From positions 1,178,001 to 1,242,000 of the forward strand of contig NZ_WTVH02000010.1 of the NCBI RefSeq assembly GCF_012910785.2: DNA of 64,000 nucleotides. Reading direction: 5' to 3'. The translations under genes were made by a program, and so were the position numbers. Position 1 is the stretch's first letter, and each line of letters begins with the position of its first letter. Positions 1 through 7,750 of this stretch are shown here, one piece after another. The notes under the pieces are model-generated. The model had not been told where the DNA came from and did not search any database. It saw only the letters and a program-made list of their open reading frames with translations. The stretch is from Aromatoleum buckelii. GTDB taxonomy: Bacteria; Pseudomonadota; Gammaproteobacteria; Burkholderiales; Rhodocyclaceae.

Positions 1-297
1 GCCGCCTCCGACGATGACGATGCGGTGTGACGTGGTGTCGGCGCAGGCGCCGGGCCAGGCCGGGTTCGATGTGGGTTTGTCGCGCCTTTCGTCATCCTCG
101 GGCAGAAAATCCTGTCCCGGGGTGCCGAGGAAATACGTGCGCGGCGCGGCGCCGACCATAGAGGTCTGCATCGCGTCGGGCCACGCGGCGAACGGTGTCG
201 GCGAGGACGCTGGCGACGCGCTCAACAGGGCGGGGCCGAGAAGACGTGAGGCGTGCGGAAGTGAGGCGTGCGGAAAGTTGGCTGCCAGTCCCGTCAT
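1..297 (-). CDS. FAD/NAD(P)-binding oxidoreductase, N-terminal part (runs off left edge)
   Basis: The reading frame is open from an ATG at 297 to the window edge (99 codons). It ends in RIVIVGGG, the opening beta-strand and glycine-rich loop of a FAD/NAD(P) Rossmann fold, as in type II NADH dehydrogenases and related flavoproteins. About 90 residues precede this motif, much longer than usual, and they are low in recognisable structure. The true start may therefore lie further in, for example at the Met codons of the segment MQTSMVGAAP. An AAGG lies about 9 bases upstream of the ATG at 297. NDH-2 is my best guess; any pyridine-nucleotide disulfide oxidoreductase would fit. Without the rest of the gene the product cannot be fixed. 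Confidence 0.55.
   Translation of the reverse strand, partial: MTGLAANFPHASLPHASRLLGPALLSASPASSPTPFAAWPDAMQTSMVGAAPRTYFLGTPGQDFLPEDDERRDKPTSNPAWPGACADTTSHRIVIVGGG
246..275. repeat. Two tandem copies of a 15-bp unit
   Basis: GTGAGGCGTGCGGAA occurs at 246-260 and again directly at 261-275. The unit is five codons long, so in the minus-strand frame it adds a repeated peptide (FPHAS then LPHAS) near the N-terminus of the flavoprotein without breaking the frame. Confidence 0.85.
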
Positions 298-692
298 CGC
301 TGTACCTTAGGGGAAATGATTGTAATTCCGTCCCTTTGGCAAGACGTGTTCCTGCAGCCCGGGAGCGCGAAATCGGGACGCGCAGGAGGTGCAGGATCCG
401 TTTCGGGAAATACGTCGTCACCACGCAAAAAGTTGCGAAATCAGGCGGAAATACTGGTTTTCATGTCTTGTGACAAAAAAATGGTAACGGTACTCTAGCC
501 CCAAGTTGGGTCTTCGGTCTGGGGTATATGAGAGAAGCTGGCTCGAATCCTGCTGGAACTGAGTATGAGCCGGCGCTCCCGAGCCGGCCGCACGATGAAT
601 CAGCGCGTTTGCTGTGGGTGCGCTCGCGAGGGCCAATTCACCGGTCGCCGTGTAGACGCAGGTCGTGGTGCGAGTGAACGCCGAGGACCATT
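298..692. other. Intergenic region with possible promoters
   Basis: No convincing gene is seen in these roughly 400 bases between two divergent genes. On the minus strand, plus-strand positions 339-352 read GG-N10-GC with TTGC at the -12 position. That is a weak sigma-54-type candidate about 40 bases upstream of the ATG at 297. On the plus strand TTGTGA (468-473), 17 bases and TACTCT (491-496) is a weak sigma-70-like pair. The stretch 430-540 is more AT-rich than its surroundings, as expected of a promoter region. Confidence 0.3.
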
Positions 693-1031
693 ATGCATTG
701 TTCAATTTATTGCCTGATCTCCCGCCTCGAAGAACTGCAGCCCACGATGGCGAGGATGACGGACGCCGGTGTACCGAGCGAAGACGTGACGATGGTTTTT
801 CACTCGGGCGGCTACTGGCTGTCGCGCAAGGCCGATGACACGCTGGACTTGGGTCCGTCCGTGTGGGAGGCCCCGTTCGTTTCGATGGCGTTGTGGTGGG
901 AACTCGCGACCTTGGGTCTGACCGGAGGTCGGGCGGAAGCGCCTCCCCGTCGCAGCTGCAACGCCAGTCCGGCAGTAGTCGTTCCGCTGACGACGTTCGA
1001 GCAGCGGCGGATGCGAAAGCGCGGGAATTAA
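693..1031 (+). CDS. Small hypothetical protein, stress-protein-like N-terminus
   Basis: 112 codons with a good ribosome binding site (GAGGA about 6 bases before the ATG). A dyad hairpin overlaps the stop codon, which supports a real gene. The first 35 residues (MHCSIYCLISRLEELQPTMA and on) resemble small glycine-zipper or YflT-type stress proteins, in which a beta-strand is followed by a helix with paired acidic and basic residues. A short hydrophobic segment (FVSMALWWELATLGL) follows around residue 63. The C-terminal third is not recognisable, and a frameshift in that half cannot be excluded. No function is assigned. Confidence 0.45.
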   Translation: MHCSIYCLISRLEELQPTMARMTDAGVPSEDVTMVFHSGGYWLSRKADDTLDLGPSVWEAPFVSMALWWELATLGLTGGRAEAPPRRSCNASPAVVVPLTTFEQRRMRKRGN

Positions 1032-1039
1032 CCCGCGCT
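1018..1039. terminator. Hairpin at the end of the small ORF
   Basis: AGCGCGGG and CCCGCGCT form an 8-bp stem around a six-base AT-rich loop. The structure overlaps the TAA stop at 1029-1031. There is no T tract, so it may stabilise the mRNA end rather than terminate. Confidence 0.4.
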
Positions 1040-1057
1040 CCCCGTTTTCAACACCCG

Positions 1058-1093
1058 GTGGCACGCTCCCGCCATTTTCCAGGAGCGTGCCAC
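1058..1093 (-). terminator. Perfect 12-bp inverted repeat downstream of the phasin-like gene
   Basis: GTGGCACGCTCC and GGAGCGTGCCAC pair perfectly around a 12-base loop, five bases beyond the stop of the minus-strand gene 1099-1899. It lies between two convergent genes and could act in either direction. Its first arm contains GGCACG, but no GC dinucleotide sits at sigma-54 spacing, so I read it as a terminator. Confidence 0.6.
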
Positions 1094-1098
1094 GGTGG

Positions 1099-1899
1099 TC
1101 ATGCGGCCTTGTGCGAACGTGAACCACGCTCGGAGCGTGTTGCCTCCTCGCTGCCGCGGGACATTTCTTCCCGCGCTTCCTCGCCTGCTTCACGCGCCTC
1201 TTCAGCGAATTCCTGACCTTGGCGCCGCGCCGCTTCGGCGTGGCGGCTGGTGAGTTCCCGGCTGCGTTCGAAACCTTCCCGAACCGTCGCCCGGAACTGT
1301 TCACCACCTTCGCGCAAGGTTTCACGCGTCGACTCGCTGAGGGAATCCGTCGCCATTGCAAGCTCATCGGCCTGCTGGCGTACCAGTTCCTTGAGATCGT
1401 CGAGACTTTCGGTCGCCTGATGCTGCAACTCCTGCAAGCCGGTCTGCCACGCTTCGGTCAGATCCATCGTCTGCTGTTCCCACAGGCGCCCGAGATGGCG
1501 CTGAATCTCTCCGGCGGTGCGGTTCGCGTGGCGATTCGATTGCAGCAGCGTGTCGGTCGTGGTCGAAAACAGGCGCTTCGCCCGCTCGTCGGCCAGCTCG
1601 AAGAAATGTGAATAGTCGGGAAAACCCATCGCCGACAGGGCGCGAGCCTGCGCGCGCATGAAGATGCGCGCGCTTGCCGCCTCCATGTCGTACAGCTGGC
1701 CGAACCCGCGCAGCGTCGTTGCTGCCATGTCCACCGATTCCCGCCCGCGACCGCCGGAGCTTTCCTGCCGTCCTTGCTGGCGAGAGGATTCAGCATTCAT
1801 CTCCTCGTTCCTCTGCTGGCGTACGTCTTCATTCTGCCGACCTGGGCGCTCCGCCGTTTGTCGACGAGGGTCTTCATTCGTTTGCCGTTGCTGGGCCAT
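1099..1899 (-). CDS. Phasin-like protein, long charged coiled-coil type
   Basis: 266 residues. The first 55 are rich in Gln, Arg and Glu and probably disordered. Residues about 57-165 (TLRGFGQLYDMEAASARIFM and on) resemble the phasin/poly-hydroxyalkanoate granule-associated fold: amphipathic helices with AQARALSAMGF, then a leucine/heptad region with ELVRQQADELAMATD. The C-terminus is highly charged, with Arg-Glu-Ala runs suggesting continuous coiled coil. Phasins coat PHA granules; similar proteins also act as general stress or chaperone-like proteins. No catalytic motif is present. An alternative start at the Met near residue 34 (MNAESSRQQG) is possible. A second phasin lies at 56215-56769. 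Confidence 0.65.
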   Translation of the reverse strand: MAQQRQTNEDPRRQTAERPGRQNEDVRQQRNEEMNAESSRQQGRQESSGGRGRESVDMAATTLRGFGQLYDMEAASARIFMRAQARALSAMGFPDYSHFFELADERAKRLFSTTTDTLLQSNRHANRTAGEIQRHLGRLWEQQTMDLTEAWQTGLQELQHQATESLDDLKELVRQQADELAMATDSLSESTRETLREGGEQFRATVREGFERSRELTSRHAEAARRQGQEFAEEAREAGEEAREEMSRGSEEATRSERGSRSHKAA

Positions 1900-2207
1900 C
1901 TGAATACTCCTGCACAGAGTTGAAAGATGCGAAATGGCCGTAATCCGGCCATTTCGCTGCTGGTCACCCTCGCTTCCGAAGGTTGCTGTTGCATAGCAAC
2001 ATCGAGGCCCGTTTTGGGCAGGAGCGGGAAATGTGTCCCGATCCGGTGCTGCGCCCGGGATCGGAGGTGATCGAGGAATTGCGCGTCGTGGTTCGGCAGG
2101 CGAGCTTTCGTGAAAAAGATACAGCTCGCGGAAAATCCTACCCGCGCGGCCAGCGCATGCACCAACCCGTCGCGCGCATGCGCGCGCGACGAGGGCAGGC
2201 CGACCCC
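1900..2207. other. Leader region of the phasin-like gene with dyads
   Basis: No gene is seen. A perfect 12-bp inverted repeat GCGAAATGGCCG (1929-1940) and CGGCCATTTCGC (1946-1957) lies about 30 bases upstream of the phasin ATG, so it would sit in the 5' leader. A second dyad, GTTGCT (1982-1987) and AGCAAC (1995-2000), follows. On the minus strand 1996-2009 reads GG-N10-GC with TTGCT, a weak sigma-54-like candidate. The dyads could be an operator, for example for a PhaR-type repressor, but that is speculation. Confidence 0.35.
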
Positions 2208-2606
2208 TCAGTCCTGCTTGGAGGCGATCGCGCGCGCCAGCTCTTCCTTGGTCATGCGCGAGCGTCCGCGGATGCCGAGCGCCACGGCACGCTCATAGAG
2301 CTCCTGGCGCGTATGCCCGAGGACGTCCACGCCGCCGAAAGTCTCGCCTTTGGCGCGCTTGCCGCCCCGGTCGGCAGTGCTGCGGCGGGCTTGCGGGTCG
2401 GACGGGCCGGGTTTCGCCTTGGCCTCCCAGTGGTCGCCGACTTTTTCGAAGCTGTGCTTGAGCGCCGCGATCGCCGTGCGACTCGCGCGCTCGCCCGGAC
2501 CGTATTCTTCCTCTGCGCTCCTGAGAGTCTTCGCGTAAGTACGCTGCGCTTTCGGCGGGGAGCGCTTGAGCGTGCCGGGCAGTTCCACGTGTCGATTCCT
2601 GGGCAT
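2208..2606 (-). CDS. ChaB family protein with C-terminal Rho-N/SAP-like domain
   Basis: 132 residues, starting at an ATG preceded by AGGAGG (2612-2618 on the plus strand). The central region, RTYAKTLRSAEEEYGPGERA with AHK-type AALKHSFEKVGDHW, is the ChaB fold, named after the E. coli cation-transport regulator although its biochemical role is unsettled. The last 40 residues (ELYERAVALGIRGRSRMTKE) look like the small helical nucleic-acid-binding module shared by Rho N-termini and SAP domains. It is the last gene of the leftward operon 6268-2208 and starts 50 bases after the EEP gene stops. It may be a stress-related nucleic-acid or membrane-associated protein; this is inference. Confidence 0.8.
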   Translation of the reverse strand: MPRNRHVELPGTLKRSPPKAQRTYAKTLRSAEEEYGPGERASRTAIAALKHSFEKVGDHWEAKAKPGPSDPQARRSTADRGGKRAKGETFGGVDVLGHTRQELYERAVALGIRGRSRMTKEELARAIASKQD

Positions 2607-2656
2607 CTCGGGTTCCTCCTGACGTTCCTGGCGGCGCACCGTTTTGCGTTCAAGTT

Positions 2657-3472
2657 TCATGCCGGCATCGCACTTGCCGCATCGCGCACGCGGACGTGCG
2701 GGATCACGGGACGCCTGCCGGTGGCGATGATCGCCTTCACGGGGAGGTGGTCGGAGGCCTTGCGCGAAGTGGGCGAACGGTGCGTCTCGAACGCCAGTAG
2801 GTTGTGGCGCGGCCGCACCCACACGCGATCGAGCGCGAACATCGGCAGCCACACCGGGAACGAGCGCTCCGCCGGCGCGTGGCCGAGGATGCCGTGCAGC
2901 CAGCGCAATGGACGGCCGAGCGGCAGCCATTCGTTGATGTCGCCGAGCACGACGACGATCTGGTCCATCGGCAGATGATGCAGCAGCTTCAGCATCTTCT
3001 GCACCTGGAAGCGACGTTCCGCGGGCCGCAGGCCGAGATGCGTGACGATGACGCGCACGACCTCCCCTTCGACGTCGAGGTCGACTTCGAGCGCGCCGCG
3101 CGGCTCGCGCCGGTTGAAGCTCAGATCGTGCTGGCGCACGCCGAGCACCGGCCGCCGCGTCAGCAGCGCGTTGCCGAACACGCCTTCGTGCCGCACGATC
3201 GTATGGCCGGGGATCGCGGTCATCGACGCGGCGTGCGCGAGAAAGTCCAGCTGCATCGAATCGTGGCCGCGGTCGGGCCGGTTATCGACTTCCTGCAGCC
3301 CGACGGTGTCGCAGTTCAGCTCGGCGATGACACGTGCGACGCGCGACGCGTCCTCGCGCCGATCGCTGCCGATGCAGCGATGGATGTTGTACGTCGAGAT
3401 CCTCAGACAGTCGCTGCCGAGGGCCTCGTCGAGATTGCGCCAGCTAGCGAGGCCGGTTGCCTGTGTCGCCAT
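2657..3472 (-). CDS. Endonuclease/exonuclease/phosphatase (EEP) family protein
   Basis: 271 residues with the EEP motif series in order: TYNIHRC near residue 27, GLQEVDN near 58 (metal-binding Glu), VTHLGL near 143 (catalytic His), LGDINEW near 176 (Asp and Asn), and SDHLPV near 240 (Asp-His pair). All catalytic positions are present. No signal peptide is seen. The family includes DNA repair nucleases and sphingomyelinase or inositol phosphatases. Coupling to a phospholipase D gene (29-base overlap at 3444-3472) favours a phosphodiesterase acting on lipid head groups, but substrate cannot be read from sequence. PLD-EEP pairs of this kind are common in proteobacteria. Confidence 0.85.
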   Translation of the reverse strand: MATQATGLASWRNLDEALGSDCLRISTYNIHRCIGSDRREDASRVARVIAELNCDTVGLQEVDNRPDRGHDSMQLDFLAHAASMTAIPGHTIVRHEGVFGNALLTRRPVLGVRQHDLSFNRREPRGALEVDLDVEGEVVRVIVTHLGLRPAERRFQVQKMLKLLHHLPMDQIVVVLGDINEWLPLGRPLRWLHGILGHAPAERSFPVWLPMFALDRVWVRPRHNLLAFETHRSPTSRKASDHLPVKAIIATGRRPVIPHVRVRDAASAMPA

Positions 3473-5696
3473 GCGGTACGGTCTCCCTGTGCTGGCTCAC
3501 CAGCCAGCGGCGGACTGCCAGCGTCAGCAGGCTCACGCCGACGACGGCAGCGGCGAGCACGGTGTAGTTGATCTGCGCCGGGTCGTTCAGCGCGGCTTCG
3601 AGTTGGTCGCCGAAAATCGTCGTCGCCAGCGTGCCGGGCAGCATGCCGATCAGCGTGCCGAGCATGAAGTGCCACAGGCGGATGCCGATCGCTGCAGCGA
3701 CGAGGCCTTCGACTGCGAAAGGCGCCAGCGGCACGAGCCGCAGCGCGGTCACCGCCAGCAGGCTGCGGCGACGCAGTGTCTCGGTGACACGGCGCAGCGG
3801 GCGACCGGCGAAGCTATGCACGGTGTGGCGCGGCAGATACATACCGGCGACGTAAGTCAGCAGCGCCGCGACCAGGATGCCCGACAGCGCGTAGGCGAAG
3901 CCGAGGAAAGGACCGAACGCGACCACCGCCGCGAGCGTGATCAGCGGTCGCGGGAACATCACGATGCACGCCGGCGTATAGGCAGCGAGGATCACCAGCG
4001 GCGCCCACGGGCGGCCGGCGAATTCCTCCGCCCAGGCGGTGATGCGCGAGGCGTCGACCCACGCCGCCAGCGGGGTGTAGTGCCACATCGCGGTGAGCGC
4101 CCCGACCACCGCGAAGAACAGCCCGACTTTCAGCGCAACGCGCTTGACGAACTTGCGCCGATCGCGCGGCGCGACCTCTTCCTCGACTGCGACTTCCGGA
4201 CTGAACTCCTCGATCAGGCGGTCGAGCGAAACCGGCGCCGCCGGGTCGCCCACGCTCGCCAGTTCGATGACGGTCTCGGACCACTCCGGTAGGCGTTCGA
4301 TCGGCTTGAGCGTGCGAGTGCGGCCCGCGAGGGCGTCGATTGCACCGCGCAGCGTTCCCTGCTGGCGGAACGCGTCCTCGACCTGCTGGGGCGCGACGTC
4401 GAGGTGTTCGGCGAGCAGCTCGTTGCGAAACGCGTGGATCGTCGCAGCCACCTGCGGGTCGCCGCGCGCTTCGAGGGCCGCATCGCATTCGGTGTCCATC
4501 CCCATCGAGCGGTTGCACAGGTTCGCCGAGCCGATGCGCAGGATCTCGTCGTCGACGATCATCAGCTTCGAATGAAGGTCGATGCAGATGTTTTCGTCGA
4601 GGCCGTCGATGTGAGGGTAGAGGATGTGGAACTTGCCGTAATGGTCTGCGGCGCGCAGGCGCTGGATGAGGCGCGTGCGCAACACGTGCATCGTGTGCTC
4701 CTCGAGCCAGCCGTGGCTGAACAGGCGGACGACGACGACGATCTCCGGCCCGTCCGGTTCCGCGAGCCGCGCCGCGAGCGCCTCGCCGATGCGGTACGCG
4801 GTGAAGTACTGGTTCTCGATGTAGATCAGCCCGCGGGCGGCGGCGATCGTGTCGAGGTACAACGCCTCGACTTCGTGAATGCCGGCCTGCAGCGTCGTTT
4901 CGGGCAACGTGCGCGCGAGCGCGACATCGATGTCGGTGAAATCGATGTCCAGCGACGCTGGCCAGCGCGACGAGTTAGCCCCCGGGGGTGCCGGAGGCGG
5001 CAGCGCGTGGCCCGTTGCGCCCAGCCAGCGTGCGCGTGCGATGCCGGCGAGCGCGAGCGCTGCCGGGCCATCGACGGCCATCATCAGGTCGTGGAACGGG
5101 GGGTAGCGCGCCGTGCCGCACAGGCGGTGCGGCTCGTCCGGGCTGTGGGCGGGGGTGTCCCAGCGTCGTTCGGTCAGGTCGAAACCGCCGATGAAAGCCA
5201 GCGCATCGTCGATGACGACGATTTTCTGGTGGTGCGAGCCACTGACCGGATGCGTGTTGTCGTAGGCAAGGTGCACTTGGTGGTGCGCGCGCCAGCCGAA
5301 ACCGTAAGTCGGGGGCAGTTCACGATCCACGCCGAATACCAGCGGGTAGTCCCAGTCGAGGATATGGACGTGCAGGTCGCGCCGGCGCCGCGTGAGCCAG
5401 TTCAGGAAGTCGCCGAGGCGGGCCGGAGGGCCGTCGCGGGTCTCGGGGTCGAAGTGCAGGCGGGTGTTGCTGCTGAAGTCCCACGCCAGGATCAGGATCG
5501 AGCGCGTTGCGCGCTCGGCCGCGGCTGCGAAGGCCTTGAAGTACGCCTCGCCATCAACGAGCAGCCCGACCCGGGCTGCACGCGCGACGGTAAAACAGTT
5601 GACGCCGGGCCGGAACAGGCTATCCCCGGGATCCCGGTGTTTCCGGCTTTCATTCAACGCCGGCGCGTCCACCGGTTGCAAGACGCCCTCCCTCAA
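3444..5696 (-). CDS. Phospholipase D-like protein with C-terminal VTT/DedA-type membrane domain
   Basis: About 750 residues. The N-terminal half is a phospholipase D/phosphatidyltransferase with two HKD motifs: SGSHHQKIVVIDD near residues 153-165 (His156, Lys158) and LHSKLMIVDDE near 374-384 (His375, Lys377). The C-terminal 240 residues hold several membrane segments and the VTT (TVP38/SNARE-associated) signature region with ITLAAVVAFGPFLGFAYA. Cardiolipin or phospholipid remodelling at the inner membrane is the likely role. The longest start is a TTG at 5696 overlapping the preceding stop as TTGA, without a clear ribosome binding site. The true start may be somewhat further in, before the GVNCFTVARA segment. 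Confidence 0.85.
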   Translation of the reverse strand: MREGVLQPVDAPALNESRKHRDPGDSLFRPGVNCFTVARAARVGLLVDGEAYFKAFAAAAERATRSILILAWDFSSNTRLHFDPETRDGPPARLGDFLNWLTRRRRDLHVHILDWDYPLVFGVDRELPPTYGFGWRAHHQVHLAYDNTHPVSGSHHQKIVVIDDALAFIGGFDLTERRWDTPAHSPDEPHRLCGTARYPPFHDLMMAVDGPAALALAGIARARWLGATGHALPPPAPPGANSSRWPASLDIDFTDIDVALARTLPETTLQAGIHEVEALYLDTIAAARGLIYIENQYFTAYRIGEALAARLAEPDGPEIVVVVRLFSHGWLEEHTMHVLRTRLIQRLRAADHYGKFHILYPHIDGLDENICIDLHSKLMIVDDEILRIGSANLCNRSMGMDTECDAALEARGDPQVAATIHAFRNELLAEHLDVAPQQVEDAFRQQGTLRGAIDALAGRTRTLKPIERLPEWSETVIELASVGDPAAPVSLDRLIEEFSPEVAVEEEVAPRDRRKFVKRVALKVGLFFAVVGALTAMWHYTPLAAWVDASRITAWAEEFAGRPWAPLVILAAYTPACIVMFPRPLITLAAVVAFGPFLGFAYALSGILVAALLTYVAGMYLPRHTVHSFAGRPLRRVTETLRRRSLLAVTALRLVPLAPFAVEGLVAAAIGIRLWHFMLGTLIGMLPGTLATTIFGDQLEAALNDPAQINYTVLAAAVVGVSLLTLAVRRWLVSQHRETVPHGDTGNRPR

Positions 5697-6268
5697 CCCG
5701 GACGCCGGCCGATCTGCTCGATCAGCGACTGCATGTCGTCGGCATGTTCCTCCTCGACGGCGAGGATGTCCTCGAGCAGGCGCCTTGTCGTCGGGTCAGT
5801 CGCCCCGATGTACTGCACCGCTTCGCGATAGCTGTCGATCGCGATCCGCTCGGCGACGAGGTCTTCCTTGATCATGTCGATCAACGACGCGCCTTCGATG
5901 TATTCGGCGTGGCTGCGGGCAGTGAGCGTATCGGGCGAGAAGTCCGGTTCCCCACCGAGCTGGGTAATCCGCTCGGCTATGCGATCCGCATGCTCCTCTT
6001 CCTCGTGCGCGTGCTCGAGGAACTCTTCCGCGACGCTTGCCGATGTCAGGCCTTTCGCCGTGTAGTAATGACGTTTGTAACGCAGGATGCACACAATCTC
6101 GGTCGCGAGCGCTTCGTTGAGCAGCCGCAGGATCGTGTCCCGGTCGCCAGCGTAGTTTTCGGTCAGCGCGCCTTCCTCGATGTGCCGTCGCGCGCGTTCG
6201 CGCAGCGTCTTCACATCGGACAGCATCGCCGGGGCGGGGGAGGTCTGCGGGTCGGGCTGGCTGGGCAT
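5693..6268 (-). CDS. Ferritin-like (bacterioferritin/Dps-type) protein
   Basis: 191 residues from an ATG preceded by AGGAG. The four-helix ferritin-like fold shows paired metal ligands: EALATEIVCILRY (Glu), EHAHEEEEHADRIAERI (EE..H), EDLVAERIAIDSY (Glu) and ILAVEEEHADDMQSL (EE..H). This matches the bacterioferritin-related rubrerythrin-like group often annotated ferritin-like domain or DNA protection protein. It probably stores or detoxifies iron and peroxide in the cytoplasm. It heads the operon with PLD, EEP and ChaB, overlapping PLD by four bases. A candidate sigma-54-like element lies about 185 bases upstream. Confidence 0.85.
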   Translation of the reverse strand: MPSQPDPQTSPAPAMLSDVKTLRERARRHIEEGALTENYAGDRDTILRLLNEALATEIVCILRYKRHYYTAKGLTSASVAEEFLEHAHEEEEHADRIAERITQLGGEPDFSPDTLTARSHAEYIEGASLIDMIKEDLVAERIAIDSYREAVQYIGATDPTTRRLLEDILAVEEEHADDMQSLIEQIGRRPG

Positions 6269-6451
6269 GTAGGGCTCCTGTCGATTGTGGGAATGAAACG
6301 GAGCGAGGGCACCCGGCACCGAACACGACTCCCGGCTTCCAGCGGATCAGTCTGCGATCGGCGTCCCGGGGGAAGGACGGCGAACGCTTGCGTCGCTGGA
6401 CGACCTCGCCAGACTCGTCGTCTTCGTTCCGGGGCCCTCGCGACGCTCCAT

Positions 6452-6466
6452 GCGAACAGCGTGCCC
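6452..6466 (-). promoter_or_regulatory. Candidate sigma-54 promoter for the ferritin operon
   Basis: Read on the minus strand the site is GGCACGCTGTTCGC: GG and GC separated by exactly 10 bases, matching GGCACG at -24, with TCGC instead of TTGC at -12. It lies about 185 bases before the ATG at 6268, a long leader. Confidence 0.35.
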
Positions 6467-6488
6467 GGGCCCGGGCGGCTCGGCTCCG

Positions 6489-6503
6489 GGCATGAGGCTT
6501 GCC
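6489..6503 (+). promoter_or_regulatory. Candidate sigma-54 promoter for the glycosyltransferase-PAP2 pair
   Basis: GGCATGAGGCTTGCC: GG-N10-GC spacing with TTGC at -12 and one mismatch in the GGCACG element. The predicted start would be near 6514, about 55 bases before the ATG at 6569. Confidence 0.5.
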
Positions 6504-6568
6504 CGCGTTCGAACGCTTCCGCCCCGACGAATGGCGGAAACGCCGCGCCGCAGTCGAGGAGAATGCGA

Positions 6569-7750
6569 ATGAAAACAGCACTGTCGATCGCGCTGGTCAC
6601 CGAAACCTATCCCCCGGAGCTCAACGGCGTGGCGTTAACCGTCGAACGAGCGTTGCGTCACCTGCTCGAACGCGGCCATCGCGTCGGGCTAGTGCGCCCG
6701 CGGCAGGCAGCCGATCGCGTCGGCATGCCGGCGGCGACGGCTGGGGCCGATACGCTGTGCGTGCGCGGACTGCCGCTGCCACGCTATCCGGGCCTGCAAC
6801 TGGGGCTGCCGGCGCCGCTGCGCCTGCTGCGGCACTGGCGGCAGACTCGGCCGGATGTCGTGCATATCGTCACTGAAGGCCCGCTCGGGTGGTCCGCGCT
6901 GTTTGCAGCGCGCCAACTCGGCATTCCGGTGACGAGCGACTACCGCACGCATTTCCAGAAATACAGCGGCTATTACCGCCTCGGGCATCTCGCGCAACTG
7001 ATCGACGCCACGCTGCGCAGCTTTCACAACCGCACCGACCTGACTTTCGTCGCAACCGCGGCGCTGGCCGACGAGCTGTGTGGCTGCGGCTACCGCCATC
7101 TCGCGTGTGTCGGCCGCGGTGTCGACACCGACCTTTTTTCCCCGCGCCGCCGCAGCGCCGCGCTGCGCGCGAGCTGGGGCGTCGGGCCCGGGCAGCTGGC
7201 GGTGCTCCATGTCGGCCGCCTTGCGCCCGAGAAGAATCCTGCTGTCGTGCTCGATGCGTTTCGCGCCGTGCGGCAGGCGCATCCCGGCGCACGGCTCGTG
7301 TGGGTCGGCGAAGGCCCGCTGCGCCGACAGCTCGAGCGTGATGCAGCCGATCAGGTTTTCACCGGCGTGCAGCGGGACGTGGCCCTCGCCGAGCATTTCG
7401 CTTCGGCCGACCTGTTCCTGTTCCCGAGCCTGACCGAGACGTTCGGCAACGTTACGCTCGAAGCGATGGCGAGCGGTCTGCCGATCGTCGCCTACGACCT
7501 CGGGGCCGCGCGCGAACACCTCGTCGACGGGGTGTGCGCGCGCGTGCTGCCGCCCGCCGGCAGTGAAGGCTTCATCGAAGCGGCCTGCGCGCTGGCGGCG
7601 GACGGCGACACGCGCAGGGCGTTCGGCGCCGCGGCCCGGCAGGTCGCCGAGCAAATCGCGTGGCCTCGCATCCTCGACCGCTTCGAAGCTCACCTTGCCG
7701 CACAGGCCACCCGCAATGTTCCCACCGGCGACGTCGCAACGGTGGCCTGA
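6569..7750 (+). CDS. Glycosyltransferase family 4 (GT-B), mannosyl/glucosyltransferase-like
   Basis: 393 residues. The start is the second of two ATGs, spaced about 8 bases from GAGGAG. The N-terminal domain opens with ALVTETYPPELNGVALTVER, typical of family 4 enzymes acting on lipid or sugar acceptors. TDYRTHFQKYS-like acceptor motifs (TSDYRTHFQKYSGYY) follow near residue 125. The C-terminal nucleotide-sugar domain has VGRLAPEKNPAVVLDAF near residue 217 and the EX7E-type loop FPSLTETFGNVTLEAMASGL near 290. Close relatives are alpha-mannosyltransferases and sulfoquinovosyl/monoglucosyl-diacylglycerol synthases. The PAP2 phosphatase gene overlaps its 3' end by 35 bases, suggesting a shared role in glycolipid formation. 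Confidence 0.88.
   Translation: MKTALSIALVTETYPPELNGVALTVERALRHLLERGHRVGLVRPRQAADRVGMPAATAGADTLCVRGLPLPRYPGLQLGLPAPLRLLRHWRQTRPDVVHIVTEGPLGWSALFAARQLGIPVTSDYRTHFQKYSGYYRLGHLAQLIDATLRSFHNRTDLTFVATAALADELCGCGYRHLACVGRGVDTDLFSPRRRSAALRASWGVGPGQLAVLHVGRLAPEKNPAVVLDAFRAVRQAHPGARLVWVGEGPLRRQLERDAADQVFTGVQRDVALAEHFASADLFLFPSLTETFGNVTLEAMASGLPIVAYDLGAAREHLVDGVCARVLPPAGSEGFIEAACALAADGDTRRAFGAAARQVAEQIAWPRILDRFEAHLAAQATRNVPTGDVATVA

Noticed and set aside
418-636. Minus-strand ORF in the first intergenic region
   Set aside because: No ribosome binding site or recognisable family; composition fits chance.
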